From contig KB722758.1 in the NCBI GenBank assembly GCA_000349905.1, positions 345,069 through 409,068 on the forward strand: a DNA stretch of 64,000 bases, given 5' to 3'. Source of the stretch: Volvariella volvacea V23 (lineage: Eukaryota > Basidiomycota > Agaricomycetes > Agaricales > Pluteaceae). Below, piece after piece: positions 22,206 to 33,461 of the stretch. The notes under the pieces were generated by a model, which worked only from the letters and a program-made list of their open reading frames with translations, was not told where the DNA came from and ran no database searches. Positions within the stretch are counted from its first letter, which is position 1, and every line of letters starts with the position of its first letter. The translations under genes were made by a program, and so were the position numbers.

Positions 22206-24531
22206 CTAGCTCGACGGCGTCTTCAAGGTCCGGGGGCGAAACAGAACAATGGGGTTAACAGGGGTTGAGGTCATGCCAGGTACCCATTTTAGTACTCGTT
22301 CTCTCCTTTCTGCATATGGTAGATCCCTGACGGTTTCGGGCAGGAGGAGCTCGTAGTGCCGTAAAAGACAGGCGAGGATGCAGACCCCCTCCGTCATTGC
22401 GAATCGCTGGCCGATGCACCCGCGAAACCCAGTGGAAAATGCCACGACTGTCAAATGCAATTGAGTTGGCATTAGGGATCGTGTATATGCGCGGTATTTT
22501 GATTGATGAAAGGGAGAAACTTACATGCATCGCGGGGCCAATGGTAGGTGTCCGTGTCAATAAACCGTTCAGGCTTGAATTCATCGACGTCTTCACCCCA
22601 ATACATGGCTATTAAACGATTAACCGTTGATTGACGTGAGCGATAGATTAGATTAAAAGGGCAATCAATACGCACGATTATGATGAACGGCGGTTATATC
22701 GAAGACTACGACACTGTTCTTCTGTAGATGGACATCAAATGGCTGAAGGTCGCCTACGTCGCCTTTTCCTGTCATCGTAAAGCGATAGGCCTTCATGCTG
22801 GTGTCCTGGTCAACGACCTTGGCCACCCGGGCAACTGTCGGGCATAATCTAAGCGATTCATTGAAAGCTGCCGCAGTATAGGTCTGCAATTTCAAAATCA
22901 GGCGTCTGTAGGCGTGAAACCCAAACGAAACTTACCAACGCCGCCATTGACTCCTTGTACGGCTGTTTATGCCATGTAAGCCGAGTAAGCCGAACGAAAT
23001 GGTAACCATTCTCACCGTTGCAGCAGAGGATGTTGGAACACCATTCGGCCAGAGCCTGCAGGCCTCTTCGTAAATGCGTTCCTGGGCCCGCGGATGCAAT
23101 GCCAGCAACAGAACGGCGAAACAGAGGGCATGTGCCGTGGTCTCTGTTAATGATATCAATCAGCATCGGACATTAAGAACTCTATTATAGTTTCTTACCA
23201 TGTCCCGCAAGTAGGAAAGCCTATTAAACGTCAGGGTAGGTTAACGAGCGACACGTGGACAACGCACGAAGACATCCGAAAGCAGTTCCTCATCACTGAG
23301 TGTCTTGTTCCCCTCCTGAGCCATGTTCGCCTCCACCAGATTAGCAAGGAGTGCAGCGTCAAGCTGCGAGGTTCTCCCCCCTGCAACCCACGTCCGAGCC
23401 ACTGAGATGAGCTCAAGCATGTGCAATCGCATCCCATCGAAGCAATCCGTGGCTCCTTGCAACAAGGGGCTGAGAAATGGTATCCGTACGGCCCGCGCAA
23501 CGGGGTATAGCCACTCTGGTGCCATCGCGAGCACTGGGAGTGAATGAACAGACCCGGTAACAGCTTCTCGGAAGCTTAACTTATGTACAAAAGTTGCTTC
23601 TTGCGACTTTTTATCCGAAATTTGATCATAGGCTATGCGCCTCCCGAAACCAGCGGCGGCAATGGTCATAAGCGTGATCTGAAATGGAAGCAAAGAATTG
23701 AGTCTGTAGCCAAGGGCGGGGAAACAAAGTAATCCACTGCGACCTTTGGAAACTCCTCGTTCACGTCGAGTTGGAAAGCCTCCTCCCCCGCATTTGTACT
23801 CGCTCGATGACGATTAAGGTGATCAAACCACTGATTCACAATGTGGATAGTCTCGACCCAAAGAAAAGCGTTATTCTTTTCATTGAACGCGGGCTTCACT
23901 ACCGCACGATGGCGTTTCCATATCGCACCCTCTGATGTGATCGTGTTCTGCCCAAATGTTCTCAGAGCTTCGTACTAGTCGACAAGTCCATGAACAACTG
24001 CATGAGAAAGAAATACGACACAGCGGTCCACCCACCACCTCGACGTCCTTGACAAAAATCTCCCGTTGTTGACCCATGACTTTGATAGCCTCCGCATCAC
24101 TAAACCAATACACGGGCGTGCCAGTCCAGAAATTGATGGAAGGTATACAGGTGCTGCCGTATTTGGCATATACTGTCGGAATCAAAGGGAACGAAATGAG
24201 AGTTGGATACTCTGTAGGACTGAAGAGGAAAAGACGAGACTATTACATATTAACTCACATGAAAATTTGGTGTACCACGACCCCAGGGTGCCGCGAGGCA
24301 AGTTTCCGCCGAAGACGAGCACTAAAGTACGGAATGGATGGAACCAGATCAACTTCTGCGCGGGATAGCCTCTGTGGGGCAGTTAGGAGTTTGGTGCATA
24401 AATGATGGCGATGACGACAAGCAAGCTCTTACCCACCTAACCTGGTTGAACGCCCTCCGCAGAGTCCATGCCTTTTTCGCTGCCCATAGCACTACGAGAA
24501 TCGGTAGGAGGAGCCAGATGGGAAGACGCAT
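22206..24531 (-). CDS. Cytochrome P450, copy 2
   Basis: Second P450, same orientation and exon plan as copy 1. N-terminal anchor MRLPIWLLLPILVVLWAAKK at 24531; NLPRGTLGSWYTKF near 24290; PVYWFSDAEAIKVM near 24110; IAAAGFGRRIAYDQ near 23660; AGHET split by an intron near 23200-23150; ExxR as ESLR at about 22859-22848; FKPERFIDTDTYHWPRDA near 22580-22530; heme loop FSTGFRGCIGQRFA near 22439-22398. The C-terminus ends LKWVPGMTSTPVNPIVLFR. All catalytic motifs are present. About 295 bp separate its end from the start of copy 1, which suggests tandem duplication. The two may act in one secondary-metabolite or detoxification pathway, but there is no synthase gene in the window. Confidence 0.85.
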
Positions 24532-25276
24532 GGTTCAGGTCATGCAAAGGCGTAGCAGAGGAGTGGTGGTATGGGAGAAAGAAGGAGTGTATGATAAAGA
24601 AGCCAAGGCACGATTATTCGCTGGACATGTGCATTGTTGCGCGTGAGCCCTGTTCATAGCACGGTCTCCTGCGCCGTGCGAGCTGGGATTGGTATTGACA
24701 CTCCCTCGATCAGGGACACCGCTCAAGATCGCCTCGCGTCTCTCACGGATCAATCAACGCCGAACTCAAATGAAGTATTTTACCCATACAATGAAAGGCA
24801 CTCCCGAGCGCACATCAAGTGACGCTATCTACGTTACGACGACCCCAGGGCTGCAAGACCGCCGCATTGAGCTCGACGCATCGCTTCCATCTCGATTCAT
24901 CTCGTCCCGTACTTTGCCTGGTGTCCTCGTGAGTGTTGGAGTGCTGGTCACATCCGCTCGAGAAACTTGGCCTCTTTTCAAAAGGCCTATGAGCACTGGT
25001 CGCAAACGTGGTTTGGAGATCTCTGGGTGAGTAAGGCTTCTGATGTCTTGAACTCCATTCCTTAATTCAGTGCTTGGATTTCTCATTCTCCGTTTGATCC
25101 TCTCCAGACTGTCACCTGTTCTGATAGGAATCGCAGTGGAGTCCAGGGTGTAGTACGTGTTGTGGTCAGGATGCACGTGCATCTTCAGTATCGAGTCCTT
25201 TGCGACCCAAGAGGGTAATATCATTCTTCGAACACTCTCGCTCGTCCCACCTTTTTCCCTACACCCTACCGTAAAA
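24532..25276. other. Intergenic, no supported gene
   Basis: A 153-codon ORF on the minus strand (24829-25290) overlaps the start of the next gene and shows no domain character, so I do not call it. Confidence 0.4.
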
Positions 25277-26103
25277 ATGACCGACGACACGGTTTATATA
25301 CCCAGCGAAGGACACGTGAAGAGTGTCCGCTATCTTCTCCAATATTTCCTTCCGCTGGAGCTGGTCGACCTCATCATCGAGGATGCAGAATACTGGCCCC
25401 GCCTTCATTCTGAGCGGTCTGAAAGGATAACGGTAGCAGCAGCAGACGAAATCCCCAGTCTCAAATCCGTCTGGTGTTATCTAGTTTCTCCGCCTGTACC
25501 CGATCCCATCCAAGCGCTGGGCGAGAGCAAGACACGAAGGATCGAGTTCAAGGTGCAGAGTCACGACCAAGGCTGGGGTAAGTTGAGAACGTGCATTTTA
25601 CGGATCGTCCTTCAACCATATGTCCAATGTTCATAGCCACTCACCCTGGTCCGTGGTCTTGGTTTGAAGCGGTCATTATCCCTGCGCCCGGTAAAACCAC
25701 ACCAGACTGGCTTAGTGCAGCGTTGCGTGACCCCATCAATCTGCGGACCCACTCCAAGGGTGCAGCCTTCGATCAGCTCTTTGAGGATCCCCAGAACACC
25801 ATGCGTTGGCATATCGCCAGCAATCCGATCGCTGTTTGGGAAATGCAGGACCATTCTGTTGTCTGGACTCAACAGGAGATCAAAGGTCATCAAGATGCGA
25901 ACTCTTTGAAGGGACGTGAGGGACTTGGGCATGAGCTAGTGAGGGCATTGCAGCCGGGAGATAGGGTTGCTGTTCTGGCATTGGCAGAGGTAAGAAAGCT
26001 TTGTTCATTGACTTGTTCAAAAGATTTATACTATGCCTTTCAGCAATGGGGCTGGGAGAATCACGTTTATAGTGGTTCGATAGACATTTATTACTCAGTA
26101 TGA
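25277..26103 (+). CDS. Conserved fungal protein with SHDQGWG and WSWFEA motifs
   Basis: Fungal protein of unknown function. Predicted join 25277-25577, 25637-25989, 26044-26103; 237 aa. The N-terminal part has LLQYFLPLELVDLIIEDAEYW, which looks like an F-box-like helix pair. The second half is a beta-rich domain with RRIEFKVQSHDQGWG, HPGPWSWFEAVII, MRWHIASNPIAVWEMQDHSV and LQPGDRVAVLALAEQWGWEN, a set of motifs I associate with a widespread ascomycete and basidiomycete hypothetical family. A longer frame upstream (from 25157) is open but the ATG at 25277 follows an adenine-rich context and starts the conserved part. No signal peptide or membrane segment. Confidence 0.75.
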
Positions 26104-26290
26104 ACGAACCTGAGTCTAGTCGTGCATTTACTGTCTGGATTGGGGCAATCACTGGCAGCTTGTGGCTATGGCATATGGTTCAGCTACGTTACGAGCACCC
26201 CAGAGTGGCATGCTCAATCGGTCGGAAACTATAGCAAGGGCATCTACTCATGTCTGGAGGTTAATTATCTACAGCTCACTATTACAACCA

Positions 26291-28418
26291 CTATACTCTG
26301 TCTGCGACAGGCGTTTTAGGGGACGGGGAAGGATCAATATCGACAGCGTCCTGCGAGTCACTGCTATCCGAACTCTTCACACTATCCACAACAAGGGTCG
26401 TCTGGTCTCCCGTCGGAGAATTCGTTTCTGCCGTATCGTCTTCCTCTGCCTCCTTCGATACCTCTTGTGTAGGCATCTCCATCGGAGGAGCATAGTAGCC
26501 AGCATATCTGCGTCTCCTCTGCTCCCTGAGTTTCTGCTTCCTCTTCTCCTCCCTCTCCTTCCTCAACCTCTTGTCTTCCAACTCGGCGTTGACCCATTCC
26601 GTGACGTTAGACAAAGCCGCTTGGGGCTCATCTCGGTAATTTAGCCAAATAGCCTTGCAGTTCGGCCGTAGAGAGCTGTCGTTCAGGGACCTGTTCTGCG
26701 AAGGCCTTGGCGAGGGTGATGGAGGAATCGACGGCGACCTTTTCTTGCGTAATCGAGGCATCGATCGTGTCGGTGGGGAAAATCTGTAGGAAGAGAGCTT
26801 CGGCTTGTGCTTGAGATGCCAGGCTGTACTCAATTTTCTTATCGATCCTCCCGGGTCGTATCAACGCGGAATCCAATCGTTCCATGTAGTTAGTCTAATC
26901 AGGAAAAAAACGTTTGTCACCAAGTTGAAGCCTTACAATCACATTGAAACACACCGTAGCGAAAAACAACCGCCCTTCTTCACTTCCTACTCCGTCCAAG
27001 ATGTTTAACAATCCGGAAAGCGTGACCCCGCCTGCAGGTTTGTAAATGTATTGATTTTCTTCCTCCTCTTCGTCGTCCTCGGAGTCACGAGCGGGAAATG
27101 CGCAATCAATGTCTTCGATGAGAAGGATTGAGCGCTTGGGTATGGCGGCTGCTGCTCGTTGCAAGTATCCATCATCAACACTCAAAGCCCAGTGAGCAGA
27201 CATTCCAGATGAAAAGAATAGATCGCGTTCTTACAAGTTGGCTGAGAGAGGAAGTGTATATATTTCGAGATTTAATTCGCCAGCCTGCAGAGTTTCATGA
27301 GCATATGTCCAACCAGCTACTGGCCCGGCGACATACCAATGCGTAGATTGTAGAAGCTACATATCAGCCATAACGTTAGTGACTTGTAACTTTAAGTCCA
27401 GTAACATGCTTACTCTTTCCAGCACCCGGAGGCCCGTACAGCAGATACCCACGACGATACGGTACCCCAATCTTCGTATACCACTCTTCACTCTCCAGGA
27501 ATCGTTGTGCGTCCTTGACCAGCGAGTCGAGCATGCCATCTGGCAAGACGAGAGAGCTCAGTGGCCGACGCGCCTTGCGCTTTGCGTTCGACCAATGGAA
27601 ATCGGGTGAATACTTGGAATTCTATTGCAGAGTATGAGTCGTGTTGGATTATCCAGGTGAGGGAAGACTTACCCCGTCTATTGAGTAGATCGTAACCGTT
27701 TTGTGCGTGATTTTGGAATATGACTGCTTGGCTTCATTGATCAGCGCTGAGAGTGTGGACATATTAAGGGTATAGATCCTGCGCGATAGGTCAATCCACC
27801 GAACATAATCAATAGCGGAACGCGACGAACTTGATGTAAAGAACACGATCCATCTTTCCCGGCTCTATCCCAACGGTATTACTGCGCGACACTTCGACCC
27901 AATATCCTCTCCAACGGAACAGCCGGGGTCTCTCGTACATGGGAACGTATTCCGCGGGAGCTTCTGTCCCATCAGCTTCGTCGAGTCCAACAGACCAGCG
28001 GCGTTTCAGTGTCTTGAAGAAGACGCGAAAATCGCGCGTTTGTTTCCAAACGTTGGAGGTATTCTGTTTGGGCGCTCGTATTAGCGCTCCAGTTGGCGTA
28101 AGAAATACGACACGCACAAGGAAATGTATCATCCATTCATACACTGGGTCTCCCTCTGTAAACTCTGCAGTGATGCAATGCTCTACCCATCAGCATCGGC
28201 GTTAACCTTTCAAGTGTAATTGAAATGTGTTAAGCACACTCACGAAGCCTGAAGCGTTCCACCAACCAGAAAAAGAACACCCTCAGAAACTGCATCACCT
28301 GCCCGAAAATCAACAGCTTGACACCATCAACGAACTGTGTCGACCCGGCGAACATTGCGAAGGAGGTCAGGCCCGTAAACGAGGGCAGCATCGATGACCA
28401 CGTATCCGAGATGGACAT
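26291..28418 (-). CDS. BCS1-like AAA ATPase, with C-terminal frameshift
   Basis: Member of the BCS1 family of AAA proteins; yeast Bcs1 moves the folded Rieske protein across the mitochondrial inner membrane. The N-terminal exon (from 28418) holds a hydrophobic stretch (LIFGQVMQFLRVFFFWLVE), then the BCS1_N-like domain (28200-27800, MYERPRLFRWRGYWVEVSRS). The AAA domain follows: Walker A GYLLYGPPGAGK near 27450-27415, Walker B ILLIEDIDC near 27130-27100 with an acidic insert, and sensor region LIRPGRIDKKIEY near 26865. After LSTAELQGYL the frame breaks: one G too many near 26645 turns the expected LNYRDEP reading into a stop. The rest (AALSNVTEWVNAELEDKRLR and a basic, then Ser/Asp-rich tail) continues in the next frame to 26291. 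Either a sequencing indel or a recent lesion; the ATPase core is intact. Confidence 0.8.
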
Positions 28419-30111
28419 GGTATTGAAGAACTGGGAGTTGAGTGGAGTAACAGATGGCGCGCTTTAAATGGGAGGTAGAGGTGATGCTGCGCAACTGCGC
28501 TGCAAGTGGAAGGAGATTTATGTTCCCCAATGCCAACAAGGGTTATCATGGTGCGCCCATGGGTGATAAGGATGGGCAGCAACCATTGAATGACGCATGA
28601 AATTATTGTCGTACCGTATGGGCGCTCTGCAATGAGGTGGAGGTGGCGGTGCAAGTTGCTATAAATAATTTCCTATTTGGGCCTTGTACCTCGTCGCTTA
28701 ACTCCAGCGAGCTCGAGGACCGGGAGCTCGTGCTGTCCATGGTCCAATAAGACATGGCATCAAGGTACCAGAACTCTAGAGGTTTATTATCCAGATGGCC
28801 AGCGGTGTGATGTGGAATGATGCAGCGCAGCGCCCAGCGTCGTTTTGCTCCACACGGGTAATAATGACACGAATCCTTAGAGCGCACATTGACACGAGAC
28901 TGCGAATCAGAACTTGAATGTATGTACCCAAACTTGCAAATAGGTGTCCAAGCACCCCTTTCGATATCGAACAAGCCTCAAACCAGACTTTGGCCAGGCA
29001 GCGGTCTTCGCATTTCTACCTAACCCGGGCCAAATCCGGTCATGCGCAGTTTCGCACGCTTGGAGGGATAATACGCGCAGCCATTGCTTTAAAACTAATC
29101 TCAATAACCTCAATAACCTCGTTACAGCATATATGCGGCTCGTTTTAGGGTTAATGAGTTTGCTCGAACAAGCTAGTATTCAGAGGTAAGCTTTCTTGCG
29201 AACAACATACCGGAAGTGTAACCTAGCGGGGCAGCTTTAGTACAGCCCATAGATCGATTTAGTAATTGCGACTAGCCACTCACTTAGGAATGAGCAGACA
29301 TGAAACAGGTTATCGGAGGTGAAGAGACCATCGCTTGAAGTGTGGTCGATCAGGCTAAACGGGTTGTTCGACATTTGCAGAATACACGAAAAAGGTGAGC
29401 GGCTTCCGTTGGGTTGATGGCCCATCGTTCACCTGATCTTTGATTTGGGGTTCACGATAGACGCACATTTATCTCTTTTTGCGATTTTGTATCAGCTGTT
29501 ATGGAGGATTGCCCTTCTGAGTGGTCTTCTCCTGGATGAAGTTTGGAATGTTGGCGGTGATAGGTTTCTTTTCCATATACTGTCAGGGCTCTCCAATACT
29601 GGTTCAAGCAAATCACTGAAGCATAAAGCCTTCTTCCTAATGCGTCGATGAATTGCAATTCATTCGATACTACCCCACAGCATGAAGTCAGGTCCTTGTC
29701 ACCTGCTCTATCTAACTTGAAATGGGTAAGGTTACGCGAAATAGCAGAATCAGCTGCCACCTCCACCATTCTGCCTTTCAAACCGCTTCCGGAAAGATTT
29801 CCATCCAGCCCTCGTTATCACCTGGTGACCCTCACTTAAGGATGTTGTAACCCCCAAAAATAACGAGGAAGTAATCATTATCGCGTTACACAGCCGGCGC
29901 CGCGCTTCTTCACCCCACATTTAGAGCAACCCCAGAAACCTCGGTCGGCTTTTCATCTCTATGGCTGTGGAGGTAAAGGGTGCTGCTAGTACGTCACCGG
30001 ATGAGTCCCCTTGTTCCCGAGGTCAAGGCCCTTAAGCTCAGACACGGTTGAAGGCCAAGGAACAGATATAAATGAGGTGCTGAAGTGGTATGTGCTCTCC
30101 AACGACTCTCG
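28419..30111. other. Long intergenic stretch, no supported gene
   Basis: About 1.7 kb with only short overlapping ORFs. A local imperfect repeat (caataacctcaataacctc) lies near 29100. Nothing recognisable. Confidence 0.4.
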
Positions 30112-32269
30112 ATGGCATTTTACAGATCTCACTACGATGCCTATGCCCACCACGGCAAATGCATCATTCTTGACCGCCACGATAAGGAGAAGAAAAGAAC
30201 AGGCTACCCCCAACTCCCGCCTCTCCTAGCTGCGCTTTCTGCTGGAAGATTACCGAACCCAAAGTATACAAGGGCTGATGCCCAGCCTAGCACTGTTGGT
30301 ATTCTTGGTGCCGGAATCGGAGGTCTTTATACCGCCTTAATGCTTCAATCGCTTGGCATCCCCTACAAGATTATCGAGTCACGAAACCGCACTGGAGGTC
30401 GTCTTTATACCTACAAGTTCCCGAATAGCGGTGAATATGACTATTTTGTGAGTATACTAAGTCATTTTATTTTCTAATATGGTTGACATAACTTTCTCTA
30501 GGACGTCGGAGCCATGAGGTTTCCACTGCCCCCAGATGATACGACACCTTCCATTATGAGGCGACTATACCACCTCATCCATTATCCACCCCTCCAAACA
30601 CTGGCTTAAGTAGCAAAGTTATTCCGTATTACTACAAACCGAAACCCGGAACCGGCGATTATTTCCTCTTCTATAACAGAATTCGTTCAAAGTCCTCCGA
30701 TGTTAAACCCGAGACATTCGACCCCCAGAGCGTCAATGTTGGGGACCCATATGCGTTGATCTCTGTAAACGATTTCATGGAGGACGCCACTAAGCCATTT
30801 GCGGAAAAGCTTGTAGAGGATTTGAAGAACGGGACGGATAAGAATTGGCAGGAAATCCGGGCTAATTACGATCAGTACTCGACTCAAGCTTACCTGGGGA
30901 TCATTTATAGACCATCCGACGAGCTTAAAAAGAAGTATCCTGGAATTCAGATTCCCGACAAGCCTTTGCCAGTGAATGTCATGAATTGGCTCGAAACGTT
31001 CTCAGGGTCTACTTCTTCGCTTTCTCGTGGATTCGTCGAACATATCCTGGATAGCGTAATCTTCAATAGTTATAACCTTTTGGACGTTGAGTGGAAATGC
31101 TTCGAGTACGTCGACCGTATACCACTTTCAACAAACTGCTTATTAATGATATTCGCAGTGGAGGCTCACAAACCTTATCAAACGCGGTCGAAGATTATCT
31201 CAACCAAGTGAATCCAGGCTGTATTATCTTCGACCAACGCGTTCTATCGATCTCTGGAGATCCTGCTGCCGGCAAAAAAGCCCCAATTCAAATTTTTGCA
31301 GCCGGTACGCATACGGCTACAACATATGAATTCGATACTGTGATCAGCACCTTGCCCCTCCCCGTGCTCCGGACTCTGGACATCACCCCAGGTCTTCTTT
31401 CCTCTCTCCAGGAGATGGCTTTACGCCAGTTGCAGTATGGACCCGCGGTGAAGATTGGTATTAGATTTAAGAGCCCATGGTGGACTACGGGAAAGGACAA
31501 GGATGGTAATCCCTTCAACATCGTTGGTGGGCAATCCTTCACTGACCGCCCCATCCGAACGGTTGTCTACCCGTCCTATGGCGTCAAGACACCATCAAAT
31601 GTCCTGATTGCCAGCTATTGCTGGACAAATGACGCAGAACGCCTGCAAGCATTGTGCGACGCTTTCCTTCGTGACCCCTCAGATACAGTCTCTCGAAAGC
31701 AGCTCGCACTTATGGTCCTCAATGACTTGGAGGACGTTCATAACTTGAACCGTGGCACTCTTGCTAGTGAAATTGTCAGTACCGACGACGATTCGGGCAT
31801 CTATGCTTGGAACTGGAGTCACGATGTTCATACAATGGGTTCGTGTGACACTACTAACTTCTGTTGTTCGTTTTGTAACTTAATTTCATCATTGTCAGGT
31901 GCTTTTGCTTTCTTTGGGGCTGGTCAATTATGACAGCCTCAACGCACCCAGTCCTAATGGCCAGCTTCACTTCGCCGGTGAGGCCCTAAGTACTCGTCAT
32001 GCGTAAGTCACCCCTTTCTATCTGGATGGAGAGTGCAGCTCAGTTCGCACTATAGCTGGGTTGTCGGAGCACTTGATAGTGCATGGCGAGCAGTTAACGA
32101 ATACCTTATACTCAATCACCCAAGGCTACTTCCCCAATTCTATAAAACGTGGGGGGTGAATCAGGAATGGACCAAGGGGTTGACCCCACCAGGCAAAGGG
32201 CCTAGCGCGCAGGAAGATCTTCTTTGGGAGCACTTGGCTATCCATAGGCCTGAATTATTCGAGCTCTGA
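30112..32269 (+). pseudogene. L-amino-acid oxidase (flavin amine oxidase) with two frameshifts
   Basis: Flavin enzyme that oxidises L-amino acids to keto acids, ammonia and H2O2. Segments: 30112-30447, 30502-31105, 31159-31838, 31899-32002, 32056-32269. Exon 1 has the FAD dinucleotide fold GILGAGIGGLYTALMLQSLG and GGRLYTY. Exon 2 begins DVGAMRFPLP. The frame shifts by one base near 30590-30597: the upstream frame stops at 30607, while the conserved continuation NTGLSSKVIPYYY is in another frame. A second shift at about 31930 separates AFAFFGAGQ from YDSLNAPSPNGQLHFAGEA. The C-terminus has the FAD-binding HFAGEALSTRHAWVVGALDS (split by an intron) and ends at 32269. No donor and acceptor pair explains either shift. 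It could be a functional gene with sequencing indels or a recent pseudogene. Confidence 0.8.
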
Positions 32270-32893
32270 GCTGGAGAATATCACGAATCAAAGGTTTATT
32301 GCTACGTATGCCCTGGAATTGGTACTCGCTACTGGCAATGTGTATTTTACTTGATGTAGGTTTGAAAATGAGGACAGCTTACTTCAGTATGTTACGTATA
32401 ACCCCCACTGGGCATTGCATATGTAATGGGTTTCGGGCTATACTCAACGAACCGTACTAGTGCATTTATTGAGCTACGAATGAACCTGAGCACAGAGCCT
32501 CCAGGGTAGAATTTTGACGATACTACCTTGAGCTCCACAAGGTCAAGTTGTTGGGTCATCTCACCGACAAGTATTACCACTCAGAGCTTGGGGGTCTTTT
32601 CTTCCTAGCAGCTGGCTAATAGACACCAGTAAAAATATGATAGGTACCTTGATAATGACATAACCCCAACAGTTCGAACGACGTGACATATGAACATTTG
32701 GATGCAAAATTAAGGAAATCGCGATACTATCTTTGGCGCAAATGCAAACAGGTACCTAACTACCCATACGATACCCGTACTAGTTTTGACTCGGTTTCTG
32801 TGGTAATCGAGTTCATAGCAAAATCCATAGCGATATTGTCCATATCAACACGAAAGCAATCATGTGGTCCCCACATGCTAGTACTCAAGTCTC
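32270..32893. other. Intergenic, nothing recognised
   Basis: Only chance ORFs. It separates the amino-acid oxidase from the family A fragment. Confidence 0.4.
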
Positions 32894-33461
32894 TCATCCA
32901 CTCTTATCCACTTCGGAATCAATGATGGCCAACATCTCAGTCAAGCTGGGATCTTCGTCTTTCCATGCAATGTTGGAATTCCTATCTTGTTCGTCAAGCG
33001 CGTTCCAGATTGATTGGTCGTCAATCGCATCAATAGCCTGCCAACATATTCAGATATTATTTTCCCGGGATCAATCATTCCAAACTTACGCCGGTGATCT
33101 TGGGTGCAAGCTCATCCAACTTGCCCCGCACTTTCTCATCCGCTCGTTTTTGTGTCATGTCGCCTTCATCGANNNNNNNNNNNNNNNNNNNNNNNNNNNN
33201 NNNNNNNNNNNNNNNNNNNNNNNNNNNNNNNNNNNNNNNNNNNNNNNNNNNNNNNNNNNNNNNNNNNNNNNNAATTCCAGCAATACCTGTAGCGACTTTC
33301 ATTCCAATGTCGATTGCGTGATCTTTCTTGTCAAGTTCCTTCTTCATGTTCTGATACCTCTCCTTGTCTGCTGGAGTGAGCTGAGACTCAGCCCATGCAA
33401 CATATTCGTCGAGTGTCCTGTAACCGCGTGATTTGGCGATCTTATCCAGGATTTCGACAGC
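32894..33461 (-). pseudogene. Family A member A4, fragment cut by gap and 5' truncation
   Basis: Minus-strand piece of a family A gene. Exon 6 (33037-32894, 144 nt as in A2 and A3) and the 3' part of exon 5 (ending 33090) are present. A 100-N gap covers exons 3 to 5, and the middle of exon 2 resumes at 33273-33461 (VATGIAGI back to AVEILDKIAKSRGY). Homology stops sharply at 33461, and the first exon and the start of exon 2 are missing. The 189 bp of exon 2 are almost identical to the copy at 46361-46545 but in reverse orientation. Right after 33461 the sequence becomes a family B gene on the opposite strand. Confidence 0.7.
33173..33272. other. Assembly gap, 100 N
   Basis: Exactly 100 unknown bases, the usual placeholder for a gap of unknown size, lying inside a multicopy gene. 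Confidence 0.99.

Noticed and set aside
24829..25290. 153-codon ORF on the minus strand
   Set aside because: It overlaps the start of the well-supported gene at 25277, has no domain features, and its composition looks like an antisense shadow.
33075..33347. ORF apparently continuous across the N gap at 33173-33272
   Set aside because: The frame passes only because N codons contain no stop; exons 3 to 5 are missing, so the two sides are not one exon.
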